Assembly: GCF_014252035.1 (NCBI RefSeq)
Contig: NZ_CP059207.1
Location: 399,578 to 463,577 of the forward strand
Direction: 5' to 3'
Length of the DNA: 64,000 bases
From: Blattabacterium cuenoti
GTDB taxonomy: Bacteria > Bacteroidota > Bacteroidia > Flavobacteriales > Blattabacteriaceae
Shown here: one piece after another, positions 1 to 10,097 of the stretch
How the letters are laid out: the number at the start of each line of letters is the position of its first letter
Position numbering within the stretch: the stretch's first letter is position 1
Translations under genes and position numbers: made by a program
Notes under the pieces: generated by a model
What the model was told of the DNA's origin: nothing
Seen by the model: only the letters and a program-made list of their open reading frames with translations
Databases searched by the model: none

Positions 1-63
1 GTCTTCTTTCTTATCACTTTTATTCTGATCAGAAACAGATTTCATACCTACGTCTTCTTTCAT
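1..63 (-). CDS. N-terminus of the next S10-operon gene (S17 or L29), cut by window edge
   Basis: An ATG on the minus strand lies 1 bp past the TGA of rplP and opens a frame that stays open to the window edge. The 21 residues start MKEDVGMKSVSDQ and are rich in K, D and S. In bacteria rpmC (L29) and then rpsQ (S17) follow rplP. These residues do not show the usual L29 start (MK-x-x-E-[IL]-x-x-[LM]), so an S17 with a low-complexity N-terminal extension and loss or displacement of L29 is one reading; a divergent L29 is another. Only position and frame support the call. Confidence 0.45.
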   Translation of the reverse strand, partial: MKEDVGMKSVSDQNKSDKKED

Positions 64-64
64 T

Positions 65-487
65 TCATAATAAATTAACTTCATTAGAAAAAACAAATTT
101 CATTTTTATTGGAAGTTTTTGAGCCGCTAATCTTAAAGCTTCCATTGCGATTTTCATTTCTACTCCATCTATTTCAAATAAAATCCTACCAGGTTTTACT
201 ACTGAAACCCAAAATTCTACAGGTCCTTTTCCTTTTCCCATACGTACTTCTTGAGGTTTTTTTGTAGCAGGTTTATCCGGAAAAATATTGATCCATAATC
301 TTCCCTCTCTTTTCATATATCTAGTTGCAGCTACTCTTGCAGCTTCTAATTGCCTAGAAGTAATCCAAGCAGGCTCCAAAGCTTTTATACCATATAATCC
401 TCTTGAAAGAAGGAATCCTTTTTTGGAATTTCCACGTATTCTACCTTTTTGTTTTTTTTTATATTTTGTTCTTTTTGGTTGTAACAT
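65..487 (-). CDS. rplP: 50S ribosomal protein L16
   Basis: L16 of the large subunit, which organises the A-site tRNA and peptidyl-transferase surroundings. The 140-residue length is normal. The N-terminal block [16 protein letters not shown] and the later [10 protein letters not shown] segment are diagnostic. It is the twelfth gene of the str-S10 operon, 26 bp after rpsC, and its TGA sits just before the ATG of the next, truncated gene. No unusual residues are visible. Confidence 0.97.
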   Translation of the reverse strand: MLQPKRTKYKKKQKGRIRGNSKKGFLLSRGLYGIKALEPAWITSRQLEAARVAATRYMKREGRLWINIFPDKPATKKPQEVRMGKGKGPVEFWVSVVKPGRILFEIDGVEMKIAMEALRLAAQKLPIKMKFVFSNEVNLL

Positions 488-513
488 AAATTATAAATTC
501 TAATAAATAATTT

Positions 514-1215
514 TTATTTTTTTTTTCTAGAATATTTATTATATATTCTTTGTTTTCTTTGTATGCTACTTCCTAATAACGGATATAATTCCCTCTTACC
601 ATATATTTCTCCTTTCATAATCCAAACTTTAATTCCTATACTTCCATAAACAGTATTAGCTACAGCCATATAATAATCGACATCAGCTCTAAAAGTGCCT
701 AAAGATATCCTTCCTTCTTTATAAGTTTCACATCTAGCCATTTCTGATCCATTTAGTCTTCCAGATATTTGAATTTTTATACCTTGAGCATTCATTCTCA
801 TAGCAGATAATATTGATGATTTTATATATTTTTTATAAGACATACGATTTTCTAACTGCCTCATCAAATTCTTTGCTATCAAAGGAGCATCCAACTCTGG
901 ACGTTTTACTTCAGATATATTAATCTGAACTTCTTTTTTAGTAAGTTTCTTTAATTCTTTTCTAACAGTATCTACTTCATCTCCTCTTTTTCCTATAACT
1001 AAAGCAGGTCTAGAAGTTCTAATAGTAATAGTTATAAACTTTAAAGTTCTTTCTATAAATACACGAGAAACTATTCCTTTTGGAAGTCTTGCTTCTATAT
1101 ACCTTCTTACTTTAAAATCTTCTTGGATTCTATCCTTATAATTATTACACCAACTAGATTGCCAACCTATTATAATTCCAAGACGATTAACTATTGGATT
1201 TGTTTTATGTCCCAT
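514..1215 (-). CDS. rpsC: 30S ribosomal protein S3
   Basis: S3 forms part of the mRNA entry tunnel of the small subunit. The protein starts [18 protein letters not shown], the standard S3 N-terminus. A GTG two codons upstream (1221) would overlap the rplV stop, but the ATG at 1215 matches the family start and is chosen. A KH-type RNA-binding region follows ([14 protein letters not shown], about residues 72-85), and the C-terminal domain contains [10 protein letters not shown]. Length, about 233 residues, is normal. It lies directly after rplV in the operon. Confidence 0.97.
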   Translation of the reverse strand: MGHKTNPIVNRLGIIIGWQSSWCNNYKDRIQEDFKVRRYIEARLPKGIVSRVFIERTLKFITITIRTSRPALVIGKRGDEVDTVRKELKKLTKKEVQINISEVKRPELDAPLIAKNLMRQLENRMSYKKYIKSSILSAMRMNAQGIKIQISGRLNGSEMARCETYKEGRISLGTFRADVDYYMAVANTVYGSIGIKVWIMKGEIYGKRELYPLLGSSIQRKQRIYNKYSRKKK

Positions 1216-1217
1216 AA

Positions 1218-1592
1218 TCACATTTTTTTTATTTTATGTAAAAAAATAGTTACATGACTTGATCTTTTTCTTATTCTATGTCCTCTACCTTGAGGAACAG
1301 GGCGTAATCTTTTTAATGTTTTACCTTGATCAACTCTTATTTCCTTTATGTATAAAAAGTCATCAATTTCAACAGAATTATACTTTTTTTTCCAATTAGA
1401 TATTGAAGACAATAGCAGTTTTCTCAAAAAAATAGAAATTTTTTTCTTACTACTATACAAAAGTATATCCAATGCCTTTTTAACTTTTTTATATCGTATC
1501 AAATTTGTTACCAATCTTATTTTTCTAGGAGAACTTCTTACTCCATTTAAGGAAGCTGAAACAATATCATTATTATGTGTTAATTGTTCCAT
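1218..1592 (-). CDS. rplV: 50S ribosomal protein L22
   Basis: L22 lines the peptide exit tunnel. The 124 residues include the early [13 protein letters not shown] segment and the C-terminal beta-hairpin region [20 protein letters not shown], which are diagnostic. Conservation is low in the middle, where K, S and I replace the usual A/G-rich helix, as expected under AT pressure. It lies 7 bp after rpsS and 2 bp before the ATG of rpsC, so translational coupling is likely. Confidence 0.95.
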   Translation of the reverse strand: MEQLTHNNDIVSASLNGVRSSPRKIRLVTNLIRYKKVKKALDILLYSSKKKISIFLRKLLLSSISNWKKKYNSVEIDDFLYIKEIRVDQGKTLKRLRPVPQGRGHRIRKRSSHVTIFLHKIKKM

Positions 1593-1599
1593 TATAATT

Positions 1600-1884
1600 T
1601 CAATTTTTTACCTTAATTTTATTCTTAGAACCAGAATGTCCCTTAAAATTTCTAGTAGGTGCAAATTCTCCAAGCTTATGCCCTATCATATTTTCTGTAA
1701 CATATACATTAATAAATTGTCTTCCATTATGAACAGCAAAAGTTTGACCTACAAAATCTGGCAAGATTACCGATGGCCTAGACCAAGTTTTAATAATAGT
1801 CTTTTTTGAATTTTCTATATTTTTTAGAACTTTTTTATATAATTTTTGAGATACATATGGTCCTTTTTTTAAAGATCTTGGCAT
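1600..1884 (-). CDS. rpsS: 30S ribosomal protein S19
   Basis: S19 binds 16S rRNA in the head of the small subunit with S13. The start [11 protein letters not shown] and the segment [17 protein letters not shown] are family signatures. The length of 94 residues is usual. It follows rplB by 14 bp in the S10 operon. Most of its C-terminal part is lysine-rich. Confidence 0.97.
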   Translation of the reverse strand: MPRSLKKGPYVSQKLYKKVLKNIENSKKTIIKTWSRPSVILPDFVGQTFAVHNGRQFINVYVTENMIGHKLGEFAPTRNFKGHSGSKNKIKVKN

Positions 1885-1898
1885 ATAATTTAATTAAT

Positions 1899-2723
1899 TT
1901 ATTTTTTTCTTCTTTGTATGATGTATTTGTTAGAATATTTTTTTCTTGAACGAGTTCTAAATCCTTTAGATGGATTTCCTTTTCTATCTCTAGGGATACC
2001 TCCAGAAGCCTTGCCTTCACCACCACCCATTGGATGATCTACAGGATTCATAGCTACACCTCTAGTTCTAGGTCTTTTTCCTAAATGCCTATTTTTTCCA
2101 GCTTTACCATACTTTTCTAATTGATGATCAACATTAGAAACTATTCCTATTGTTGCCATACAATTTATCATCACCATTCTAGTTTCACCAGAAGGAAATT
2201 TTATAGTAGCATATTTTCCATCTTTTGCAAATAATTGAGCAAAAGAACCTGCACTCCTAGCTATTTTAGCACCTTGACCTGGATTAATTTCTATACAACA
2301 AATATTAGTTCCAAGAGGGATTTCACTTAAAAAAGTAGAGTTTCCTATACCAAAAGGAATTTTTTTACCAGAAATCACTTTTTGTCCAATTTTAAATCCA
2401 TTCATTGCAATAATATACCTCTTTTCTCCATCTTTATAATGAATTAAAGAAATAAAAGAAGATCTATTTGGATCATATTCTATAGATTTTATAGTAGCAT
2501 ATATTCCAAATTTTCTTCTTTTAAAATCAATAACTCTATATTTTTTTTTATGACCCCCTCCAGAATATCGTACTGTCATTTTTCCATAATTATTTCTACC
2601 ACCAGATTTTACCTTCCCTTTTATCAAATTTTTACTAGGTTTAGAAATAGTTATTTCACTAAAATCATTTTTTATTCTAAAACGTTGACTAGGTGTTGTT
2701 GGTTTCAGTTTTTTTATTGACAT
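1899..2723 (-). CDS. rplB: 50S ribosomal protein L2
   Basis: L2 is needed for subunit association and peptidyl transfer. The protein (274 residues) starts [15 protein letters not shown]. The conserved C-terminal region [18 protein letters not shown] holds the histidine (about residue 230) linked to peptidyl-transferase activity in the family. The gene overlaps the 3' end of rplW by 35 nt in another frame. The start fits the family start exactly, so the overlap is probably real and comes from a longer L23 tail. Confidence 0.97.
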   Translation of the reverse strand: MSIKKLKPTTPSQRFRIKNDFSEITISKPSKNLIKGKVKSGGRNNYGKMTVRYSGGGHKKKYRVIDFKRRKFGIYATIKSIEYDPNRSSFISLIHYKDGEKRYIIAMNGFKIGQKVISGKKIPFGIGNSTFLSEIPLGTNICCIEINPGQGAKIARSAGSFAQLFAKDGKYATIKFPSGETRMVMINCMATIGIVSNVDHQLEKYGKAGKNRHLGKRPRTRGVAMNPVDHPMGGGEGKASGGIPRDRKGNPSKGFRTRSRKKYSNKYIIQRRKK

Positions 2724-3045
2724 TTAATAATGGATTTATTTTATCTTTTTCTTTTTTTAAATCAAGTAAATTAAGATCAATTTTTTGATTTTCTTTAATT
2801 TGAACCATAATTTTTTTCAATTTATTAGTCTTACCATATAAAAAACCTTTTTTCGAAGATCTAGACTTTATTTTTCTAAAATAAATCATAGTTCTAATAG
2901 CTATCACAGTACAACCAAAAAATTTATTGATTTCTTCTTTTATTTGAATTTTATTATAAGATGTATTATATATATAGAAAGTATATACTTTTTTTTTACC
3001 TTTTTCTGATCCTCTTTTTGTAACAATAGGTCTTATAATAAACAT
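2689..3045 (-). CDS. rplW: 50S ribosomal protein L23
   Basis: L23 sits at the tunnel exit and docks trigger factor and SRP. Early residues [21 protein letters not shown] and the later block [21 protein letters not shown] match the fold. At 118 residues it is longer than the usual 95-100, because of a K/N/T-rich C-terminal tail of about 20 residues. That tail is encoded partly within the start of rplB (35 nt overlap). It follows rplD by 4 bp. Confidence 0.93.
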   Translation of the reverse strand: MFIIRPIVTKRGSEKGKKKVYTFYIYNTSYNKIQIKEEINKFFGCTVIAIRTMIYFRKIKSRSSKKGFLYGKTNKLKKIMVQIKENQKIDLNLLDLKKEKDKINPLLNVNKKTETNNT

Positions 3046-3049
3046 AAAC

Positions 3050-3682
3050 TTATGAAATAATTAAAAATTTATACATTTTTTCTATAGAATCTTCAGACAA
3101 TATGATATCTGAAAAATTTAATAAAGAAAAACAATCCAGTTCATTAATATTTAATAATCTAAAATTTCTTATATTTCTGGAAGATAAATATAAATTATTA
3201 TTCATTTTTCCAATAATCATTAATGATTTCTTATTTTTCAATTGCAAAGATTCCAATAATTTTACTATAAATTTAGTTTTTGGAACATCTAATACTATAT
3301 TTTCTACAATTTTTACTTTATTCTTTTTCAATTTATCTTCAAAAAGATATTTTCTAACCATACTTTTAGTATGTTTATTTATTTTCGTAAAATATTTTCT
3401 GGGTTTTGGTCCAAAAATTCTACCTCCTCCTCTAAATATAGGATTTTTTATATCTCCTTTTCTGGAACCTCCGGTACCTTTTTGTCTATGCAATTTTCTC
3501 CTACTACCAGATAAATCTCCTCTACTTTTAGATTTATGAGTACCTTGTCTTTGAGCAGATAAATATCTCTTAATTTCTAAATATACAGAATGACTATAAG
3601 ATTTTCTAGATAAAAATTTATCTTCGAATTGGATTTTTTTATCTGTTTTATTTCCATTTATATCTAAAACTTTGAATTCCAT
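3050..3682 (-). CDS. rplD: 50S ribosomal protein L4
   Basis: L4 contributes the other side of the exit-tunnel constriction and in many bacteria represses its own operon. The central extended loop is recognised by [20 protein letters not shown] and [13 protein letters not shown] (about residues 47-90). The length of 210 is normal. The start overlaps the end of rplC by 19 nt, which suggests coupled translation. Whether the autogenous control is kept cannot be seen. Confidence 0.96.
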   Translation of the reverse strand: MEFKVLDINGNKTDKKIQFEDKFLSRKSYSHSVYLEIKRYLSAQRQGTHKSKSRGDLSGSRRKLHRQKGTGGSRKGDIKNPIFRGGGRIFGPKPRKYFTKINKHTKSMVRKYLFEDKLKKNKVKIVENIVLDVPKTKFIVKLLESLQLKNKKSLMIIGKMNNNLYLSSRNIRNFRLLNINELDCFSLLNFSDIILSEDSIEKMYKFLIIS

Positions 3683-4305
3683 TTTTTTTTCTTAATCATT
3701 AAATATGAATTTTTATTTCCTGGAACAGATCCTTTTAAAATAATAAAATATTGATGAATATCCAATTTTAAAATTTTTATATTTTTAATAGTAACACTTT
3801 TATACCCCATTCTTCCTGCCATTTTTTTTCCTTTGAAAACACGTGAAGGATCAGACCCAGCCCCTATTGAACCAGGTGCTCTTAAACGATTATGTTGACC
3901 ATGACTACTTTCCCCTACTCCTGAAAAATTATGTCTTTTTACTACACCCTGAAAACCCTTTCCTTTCGAAATACCTTTGACATCAACTAATTCTCCTTCC
4001 TTGAACAAATCTACTTTAATTATAGAACCTGCTTTGAATAAAGGAGTAGATTCACTTCTAAATTCTAATAATTTTCTTTTTGGAGAAATCCCCGCCTTTT
4101 TAAAATGACCAACTAAAGACTTAGTCGTTTTTACAATTTTTTTTTCATCTACCCCTAATTGAATAGAAAAATACCCATCATTTTCAATTGTTTTAACTTG
4201 TACAACATAACATGGAGGACTATATATAATAGTACATGGAACATTTTCTCCATTATCTAAAAATATACTTGTCATTCCCATATTTTTTCCTATTATTCCA
4301 CACAT
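3664..4305 (-). CDS. rplC: 50S ribosomal protein L3
   Basis: L3 binds near the peptidyl-transferase centre. The N-terminus ([13 protein letters not shown]) and the loop [20 protein letters not shown] with the following GKKMAGRMG (about residues 136-172) are diagnostic. The 213-residue length fits. It starts 4 bp after rpsJ and overlaps rplD at its 3' end. Confidence 0.96.
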   Translation of the reverse strand: MCGIIGKNMGMTSIFLDNGENVPCTIIYSPPCYVVQVKTIENDGYFSIQLGVDEKKIVKTTKSLVGHFKKAGISPKRKLLEFRSESTPLFKAGSIIKVDLFKEGELVDVKGISKGKGFQGVVKRHNFSGVGESSHGQHNRLRAPGSIGAGSDPSRVFKGKKMAGRMGYKSVTIKNIKILKLDIHQYFIILKGSVPGNKNSYLMIKKKKWNSKF

Positions 4306-4309
4306 ATTC

Positions 4310-4615
4310 TTATACTTTTATTTCAGCTTCAACTCCACTTGGTAATTCCAATTTCATCAATGCATCTACTGTTTTAGATGAAGCATTATGAATTTGCAAT
4401 AATCTTTTGTGTGTAGGAAGAAAAAATTGTTCTCTTGATTTTTTATTTACATGAGGTGAACGCAACACCGTAAATATTTTTTTTTCTGTGGGCAATGGGA
4501 CTGGCCCATTTAATATAACACCTGTAGGTAAAACAGAATTTACAATTTTTTCTGCTGATTTATCTAATAAATTATAATCATAAGATTTCAATTTTATTTT
4601 TATGTCATGACCCAT
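4310..4615 (-). CDS. rpsJ: 30S ribosomal protein S10
   Basis: S10 is a small-subunit protein and also, with NusB, a transcription antitermination factor. NusB is encoded in this window at 41179-42114. The 101 residues include [38 protein letters not shown] and the C-terminal [11 protein letters not shown]. It lies 14 bp after fusA, the str-to-S10 junction usual in Bacteroidetes, where no tuf gene intervenes. Confidence 0.97.
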   Translation of the reverse strand: MGHDIKIKLKSYDYNLLDKSAEKIVNSVLPTGVILNGPVPLPTEKKIFTVLRSPHVNKKSREQFFLPTHKRLLQIHNASSKTVDALMKLELPSGVEAEIKV

Positions 4616-4629
4616 GGTATAAATTAATT

Positions 4630-6741
4630 TTAACTATTTCTTTTTGTTTTTTTTCCTGTAATAATGATATCATTTTTAATAATTTCTGGAACAACATCAT
4701 AATGAGAAAATTCCATAACAGAAGTCCCTCTTCCGGAAGAAAGAGTTCGTAAAACTGTGACATATCCAAACATTTCAGATAACGGAACTATAGCTTGAAT
4801 AACTTTTACATTATTCCTATTACTCATATTTTGTACTATTCCTCTTCTACGATTTAAATCACCTATTACATCTCCCATATTTTCTTCTGGTATGAGAACT
4901 TCTAACTTCATAATTGGTTCTAATAAAACTGGATTAGCTTTTTTTGCAGCTTCTCTAAATCCAAATTTACCCGCAATTTCAAAGGAAATCTGATCAGAAT
5001 CAACTGGATGATATGATCCATCTAAAATCGTTATTTTAGCATTATCTATTTCATATCCAGAAAGAGGTCCATTTTTCATCATTTCTTTACATCCTTTTTC
5101 TATAGAAGGAATATATTCTTTTGGAATGTTTCCTCCCTTTACTTTATTAACAAAATCCAATCCAGATTTTCCTTTTTCTCCAGGTTCTAATCTAAATAAA
5201 ATATCAGCGTATTTTCCTCTCCCTCCAGTTTGTTTTTTATAAACTTCCCTATGTTCAACTGATCTTGTTAAAGCTTCTTTATATTCTACTTGTGGTTTAC
5301 CATGATTAACTTCTACTTTAAATTCTCTTTTCATTCTATCTATAATTATTTCTAAATGTAATTCCCCCATTCCAGAAATAATAATTTGTCCAGTATAATT
5401 ATCTGTTCTTACCTGAAAAGTTGGATCTTCCTCCATTAATTTAGATAAAGCTAAACTCATTTTATCAATATCAGATTTGTATTTAGGTTCAATAGCTAAT
5501 CCTATTACAGGATCTGGAAATGATATATTTTCCAATAAAATTGGAAATTTTTGATCACATAATGTATCTCCTGTTTTAATATCTTTAAATCCAACAACAG
5601 CCGCTATATCTCCTGCTACAATTTCTTCTATTGGATTTTGTTTATTAGCATGCATTTGATATATTCTAGAAATCCGTTCTTTATTACCAGATCTTGTATT
5701 ATAACTATAAGATCCGGATTTTATCTTTCCAGAATATACTCTAAAAAAAGCTAAACGACCTACAAATGGATCACTCGCTATTTTAAAAGCTAAAGCAGAA
5801 AAAGGTTCTTTTTCGTCTGGTTTTCTTATTTCTTTTGTTTGGTACATAGGATGAATCCCTACTATATTTTTAACATCGAGAGGAGACGGTAGATAAGAGC
5901 ATATAGCATCTAACATTGCTTGTACTCCTTTATTTTTAAATGAAGAACCACAAATAATAGGAATTATCTTCATTTTTATTGTATTTCTTTGTAGAGAATC
6001 AATTATATCTTTTTCAGATATAGAAGAAGAGTGATCATCATATAAAAATTTTTCCATTATTATATCATCTATCTCAGATAAAGTTTCAATTAACTTATTT
6101 TTATGATCATATACAACATCTTTCATATCTAATGGGATAGAAGTTTCTTTATATGTCATTCCATAATTATTTTCATCCCATATTATTGCTTTATCAGATA
6201 TTAAATCTACAACTCCAACAAAATCGTCACCACTTCCAATAGGAATTTGTAATGGTATAGAATTAGCTCCTAACATTTTTTTGATTTGAGAACAAACATT
6301 AAAAAAATCAGCCCCTTGTCTATCCATTTTATTAACAAAAGCAATTCTAGGTATTTCATATTTGTCAGCTTGTCTCCAAACTGTCTCTGATTGAGGTTCT
6401 ACGCCATCTACAGCACTAAATAATACTACCATCCCATCTAAAACCCTCATAGATCTTTCTACTTCAACTGTAAAATCTACATGACCAGGAGTATCTATAA
6501 TATTTATTTGATATTTTTTACCTTTATGAATCCATTCACAACATGTAGCTGCAGAAGTAATAGTAATTCCACGTTCTTGTTCCTGTAACATCCAATCCAT
6601 AGTAGCAGCGCCATCATGAACTTCCCCAATTTTATGATTTATTCCTGTATAAAATAATATTCTTTCAGTTGTAGTAGTTTTTCCTGCATCAATATGTGCT
6701 GCTATTCCTATATTCCTTGTATATTTTAAATCTTTCCCCAT
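4630..6741 (-). CDS. fusA: Elongation factor G
   Basis: EF-G is the GTPase that drives translocation. The G1 loop [10 protein letters not shown] is at residues 15-24, switch [10 protein letters not shown] at 83-90, and NKMD at 137-140. The C-terminal domains IV and V include GGRGKYADI and [20 protein letters not shown]. The length of 703 matches full-length EF-G. It lies between rpsG (5 bp) and rpsJ, the usual str operon position. No second copy is seen here. Confidence 0.98.
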   Translation of the reverse strand: MGKDLKYTRNIGIAAHIDAGKTTTTERILFYTGINHKIGEVHDGAATMDWMLQEQERGITITSAATCCEWIHKGKKYQINIIDTPGHVDFTVEVERSMRVLDGMVVLFSAVDGVEPQSETVWRQADKYEIPRIAFVNKMDRQGADFFNVCSQIKKMLGANSIPLQIPIGSGDDFVGVVDLISDKAIIWDENNYGMTYKETSIPLDMKDVVYDHKNKLIETLSEIDDIIMEKFLYDDHSSSISEKDIIDSLQRNTIKMKIIPIICGSSFKNKGVQAMLDAICSYLPSPLDVKNIVGIHPMYQTKEIRKPDEKEPFSALAFKIASDPFVGRLAFFRVYSGKIKSGSYSYNTRSGNKERISRIYQMHANKQNPIEEIVAGDIAAVVGFKDIKTGDTLCDQKFPILLENISFPDPVIGLAIEPKYKSDIDKMSLALSKLMEEDPTFQVRTDNYTGQIIISGMGELHLEIIIDRMKREFKVEVNHGKPQVEYKEALTRSVEHREVYKKQTGGRGKYADILFRLEPGEKGKSGLDFVNKVKGGNIPKEYIPSIEKGCKEMMKNGPLSGYEIDNAKITILDGSYHPVDSDQISFEIAGKFGFREAAKKANPVLLEPIMKLEVLIPEENMGDVIGDLNRRRGIVQNMSNRNNVKVIQAIVPLSEMFGYVTVLRTLSSGRGTSVMEFSHYDVVPEIIKNDIIITGKKTKRNS

Positions 6742-6746
6742 AATAA

Positions 6747-7223
6747 TTAAAATCTAAAATGTGAGAATGCTTTATTAGCTTCTGCCATTTTATGAATATT
6801 TTCTTTTCTTTTAACAGCTTCTCCTTGTTCTTTAAAAGCATCCCATATTTCAGATGCCAATTTATCCGACATAGTTTTTTCTTTTCTAATAATAGCACAA
6901 TCTATTAATAGCTTCATAGCTTTTGTTATTTTATTATTAGAAGAAATTGGAATAGGTACTTGTATGTTTGCTCCGCCCATTCTACGACTTTTTACCTCTA
7001 TATGAGGCATAACATTTTTTAATCCTTCTTTCCAAATTTCTAATGAAGTTTTCTCCTCTCTCTCTTTTATTAAATCTATTTTTTTCATAGCATTATAAAA
7101 TATTCTATATGCTACGCTTTTCTTTCCATTTTTCATTAAATGATTTACAAATCTACTAACAAGAGAATCATTAAATTTTGGATCAGGCAAATATATTTTA
7201 TTTTTTTTTTTTGTTTTTCTCAT
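6747..7223 (-). CDS. rpsG: 30S ribosomal protein S7
   Basis: S7 nucleates the head of the small subunit and contacts E-site tRNA. The protein is 158 residues with the family segments [33 protein letters not shown] and the C-terminal [15 protein letters not shown]. It lies between rpsL (24 bp) and fusA (5 bp). No anomalies are seen. Confidence 0.97.
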   Translation of the reverse strand: MRKTKKKNKIYLPDPKFNDSLVSRFVNHLMKNGKKSVAYRIFYNAMKKIDLIKEREEKTSLEIWKEGLKNVMPHIEVKSRRMGGANIQVPIPISSNNKITKAMKLLIDCAIIRKEKTMSDKLASEIWDAFKEQGEAVKRKENIHKMAEANKAFSHFRF

Positions 7224-7247
7224 GTAGATGTTATAATAATTTAATCA

Positions 7248-7634
7248 TTATTTCGCTTTTTTTTCTTTATTCATTTTTGCCCCATATTTACTTCTACTTT
7301 TTTTTCTTCCATTTACACCAGCAGTATCACGGGCTCCTCTGACTATTTTATATTTTACTCCAGGTAAGTCTTTTACTCTGCCTCCTTTAACCAGTACTAT
7401 TGAATGTTCTTGTAAATTATGACCTTCTCCTGTTATATAACTAATAACTTCTCTTCCATTCGTAAAACGAACACGCGCTACTTTTCGCATAGCAGAATTT
7501 GGCTTTTTTGGCGTTGTTGTGTAAACTCTAGTGCATACTCCTCTTTTTTGAGGACACAATTCCAATGCAATAGATTTTCTTTTTTTATATGGAGAAGACC
7601 GTCCTTTTCTAATTAGTTGTTGTATAGTAGGCAT
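7248..7634 (-). CDS. rpsL: 30S ribosomal protein S12
   Basis: S12 controls decoding accuracy at the A site. The 128 residues include [12 protein letters not shown], the [16 protein letters not shown] block with the lysine where streptomycin-resistance changes occur in other bacteria (about residue 43), and [18 protein letters not shown]. It is the first gene of the str-S10 operon. A TAnnTTTG promoter box lies about 50 bp upstream. Confidence 0.98.
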   Translation of the reverse strand: MPTIQQLIRKGRSSPYKKRKSIALELCPQKRGVCTRVYTTTPKKPNSAMRKVARVRFTNGREVISYITGEGHNLQEHSIVLVKGGRVKDLPGVKYKIVRGARDTAGVNGRKKSRSKYGAKMNKEKKAK

Positions 7635-7681
7635 ATTATATATTTAGAATGAGAATAATATATACTATTTAATAAAAATTC

Positions 7682-7689
7682 CAAAATTA
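7682..7689 (-). promoter_or_regulatory. Possible Bacteroidetes -7 promoter box for the str-S10 operon
   Basis: On the minus strand this reads TAATTTTG, an exact match to the published Bacteroidetes -7 consensus TAnnTTTG. It sits in the 76 bp gap between map and rpsL, 48 bp before the rpsL ATG. No clear -33 TTTG element was found at the expected spacing, so the call is tentative. Confidence 0.4.
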
Positions 7690-7710
7690 AAAATGAATTT
7701 TCATAAAATT

Positions 7711-8529
7711 TTATATATGAATTTTTTCATTTTGAAAAATATCTTCTTCTAAAGAATTAATATTAAGTTCTTTATAAATATAACTAAAAGTAGAAAGTAA
7801 ACAAGGTTTTCCATCTACAATAGCTACATTATGTTCGTAGTGAGAAGAAATTTTTTTATCAAAAGTAGTGATAGTCCATCCATCTTTGTGAAAGATTACT
7901 TTTGAAGAACCTTTATTTACCATTGGTTCTATAGAAAGAACCATACCTTCTTTTAATTTCAAACCTTTTCCTTTTTTTCCAAAATTTGGGACATGTGGTT
8001 CTTCATGCATTTTTCTTCCTATACCATGTCCTACAAGATCTTTTACTACACTATATTTATTTTTTTCAATAAAAGATTGTATTGAAAATCCTATATCTCC
8101 AATATGATTATTTTTTTTACATTTAGAAATACCTAGATATAAAGATTTTTTTGAACAATAAAGAAATTTTTTGATTTCATCAGAAACTTCACCTACTTCA
8201 AAAGTATAAGCATGCTCTCCATAAAATCCATTCATATAAACTCCACAATCTATAGATATTATGTCACCTTCACATAAAGGTTCATAATTAGGAAGACCAT
8301 GAACTACCTGGTTATTTGGAGAAACACATAAAGTATTAGGAAAATTATATAAACCAAGAAATGCAGGAATTCCTCCATGATCACGAATAAAAGATTCCGC
8401 TAATTTATCTAAATAAATAGTATTTACACCAGGTTTTATTTCTTTAGATAACATTCCTAATGTTTTTGAAGCTAAAATTGCACTTTTTTTTATTAAAATT
8501 ATTTCATCAATACTTTTCAAAAATACCAA
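7711..8529 (-). CDS. map: Methionine aminopeptidase, type I
   Basis: Map removes N-terminal methionine from new proteins using two divalent metals. The protein (about 272 residues) has the metal-binding series in order: SIDCGVYMNGFYGEHAYTF (Asp), VGHGIGRKMHEEPHVPNF (His), GMVLSIEPMV (Glu) and HYEHNVAIVDG (Glu). The likely start is a TTG, either at 8529 or three codons in, because no ATG fits the conserved N-terminus. It shares the strand with the ribosomal operon but is separated from it by a 76 bp promoter-bearing gap. Confidence 0.96.
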   Translation of the reverse strand: MVFLKSIDEIILIKKSAILASKTLGMLSKEIKPGVNTIYLDKLAESFIRDHGGIPAFLGLYNFPNTLCVSPNNQVVHGLPNYEPLCEGDIISIDCGVYMNGFYGEHAYTFEVGEVSDEIKKFLYCSKKSLYLGISKCKKNNHIGDIGFSIQSFIEKNKYSVVKDLVGHGIGRKMHEEPHVPNFGKKGKGLKLKEGMVLSIEPMVNKGSSKVIFHKDGWTITTFDKKISSHYEHNVAIVDGKPCLLSTFSYIYKELNINSLEEDIFQNEKIHI

Positions 8530-8549
8530 AATCGTAGTTATTTATTTTA

Positions 8550-10097
8550 TTAATTATTTATTATAGTTATAATAGAAGATCCACTCATAACATGAGGAAT
8601 AGGTAAATCCATTAGTTGTAGTATGGTAGGTGCAACATCTGATAATGTTGCTGTTTTTTTTAGTATCATATTTTTTTTGTTAATATTTTTATCTACTATT
8701 ATAAATGGAACAAGAGATGTACTATGAGTAGTATTTGGGGATCCATCAAGATTAATCATTAAATCTGCATTTCCATGATCTCCAACTATAACAACTGTAT
8801 ATGAATTTTCTAATGCTTTTTCAGAACAAATTTTTGAATAATAATCAACAAATTCACAAGCTATAATAGTTTCCTTCATTTTTCCAGTATGACCTACCAT
8901 ATCTGGATTAGCAAAATTTAAACAAATAAAGTCTGCTGTTTTATTATTTAATTCTGGAATAATTTTTTTAACAATATTTTTTGCACTCATTTCCGGTTTC
9001 ATATCATAAGTAACAACTTTAGGAGAATTACATAATATTCTAGTTTCTTTTTCAAAAGGATTTTCACGTCCTCCTGAAAAAAAATAAGTTACATGTGGAT
9101 ATTTTTCTGTTTCAGCAATACGAATTTGTTTTTTATTTTCTGCTTCTAAAACTTCTCCCAAAGTATTTTTTATATATTCTTGATCAAAAACAGAATAAAT
9201 ATTCTGATATCTTTTTTTTTCATAAGAAGTCATTGTTATGTAAGAATCTAATTTTATAAATTTAGTATTACTACTCATTCCTTCTTTTATTAATAACTTT
9301 TTTATTTGCTTGGTTCTATCTGAACGGAAGTTAAAACAAAATACAACATCTCCATTCTTAATTCTAGTTATATCTTTATCATGGTTAACTATTAATGGTG
9401 GTAAAAATTCGTCTGTTATTCCTTTATTATATAGTTCTTTCATGGAAGAAATAATATTGTCACTACCATATCCTATACCAAATACCATGGCATCATATGC
9501 TTTTCTAGTTCTTTCCCATTTGTTATCACGATCCATAGAATAATATCTACCAATAACAGAAGATAATTTGCCAGTATTTTCTTCGATAACTTTCAAAAGT
9601 TTTTTCATATATGTAACTCCCATTATTGGAGAAGAATCTCTTCCATCTGTAAAAACATGTATAAATACATTTTTTATTTTCTTTTCATATGCTATTTTTA
9701 ATAAATGAAAAAGATGATCCATATGTGAATGAACTCCTCCATCAGATAGTAATCCTATAAAGTGAATTCTCTTTTCAAAAATTGAAATTTTATTAAATAA
9801 AAAATTTATTTTTTTATAGAAAGAATTATTTTTAATAGAAATATTTATTTTTTCCAAATTTTGAATTATTCTTCTACCGGATCCTAAATTAATATGACCT
9901 ACTTCAGAATTACCCATTTGTCCTTTAGGTAGTCCTACAAAAGTACCTGAAGCATGTAAAGTACTAAAAGGATAATTATTTAAACAATAATCTATAAAGG
10001 GTGTAGATGCATTTTGAATAGCAGAAGAATATTTATTATTAGATAAACCCCATCCATCAAGAATTATCAACATCAATTTTTTATTATTCTTATTCAT
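8550..10097 (-). CDS. gpmI: 2,3-bisphosphoglycerate-independent phosphoglycerate mutase
   Basis: This glycolytic/gluconeogenic enzyme interconverts 3- and 2-phosphoglycerate. The metal site begins with ILDGWG (Asp14), and the catalytic serine is Ser64 in GNSEVGHINLGSG. Later metal ligands are in GDHGNADLMI and TTHSTSLVPFI. The 515-residue length is normal for the cofactor-independent, Mn-dependent type. Its ATG shares one base with the tsf stop (TAATG), implying coupled translation with EF-Ts. Confidence 0.97.
   Translation of the reverse strand: MNKNNKKLMLIILDGWGLSNNKYSSAIQNASTPFIDYCLNNYPFSTLHASGTFVGLPKGQMGNSEVGHINLGSGRRIIQNLEKINISIKNNSFYKKINFLFNKISIFEKRIHFIGLLSDGGVHSHMDHLFHLLKIAYEKKIKNVFIHVFTDGRDSSPIMGVTYMKKLLKVIEENTGKLSSVIGRYYSMDRDNKWERTRKAYDAMVFGIGYGSDNIISSMKELYNKGITDEFLPPLIVNHDKDITRIKNGDVVFCFNFRSDRTKQIKKLLIKEGMSSNTKFIKLDSYITMTSYEKKRYQNIYSVFDQEYIKNTLGEVLEAENKKQIRIAETEKYPHVTYFFSGGRENPFEKETRILCNSPKVVTYDMKPEMSAKNIVKKIIPELNNKTADFICLNFANPDMVGHTGKMKETIIACEFVDYYSKICSEKALENSYTVVIVGDHGNADLMINLDGSPNTTHSTSLVPFIIVDKNINKKNMILKKTATLSDVAPTILQLMDLPIPHVMSGSSIITIINN

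Noticed and set aside
1348-1809. 153-codon plus-strand frame over rplV and rpsS
   Set aside because: Antisense to two ribosomal genes; hydrophobic low-complexity translation with no recognisable domain.
3102-3539. 145-codon plus-strand frame over rplD
   Set aside because: Shadow of a conserved gene in an A/T-rich genome; no protein family recognised.
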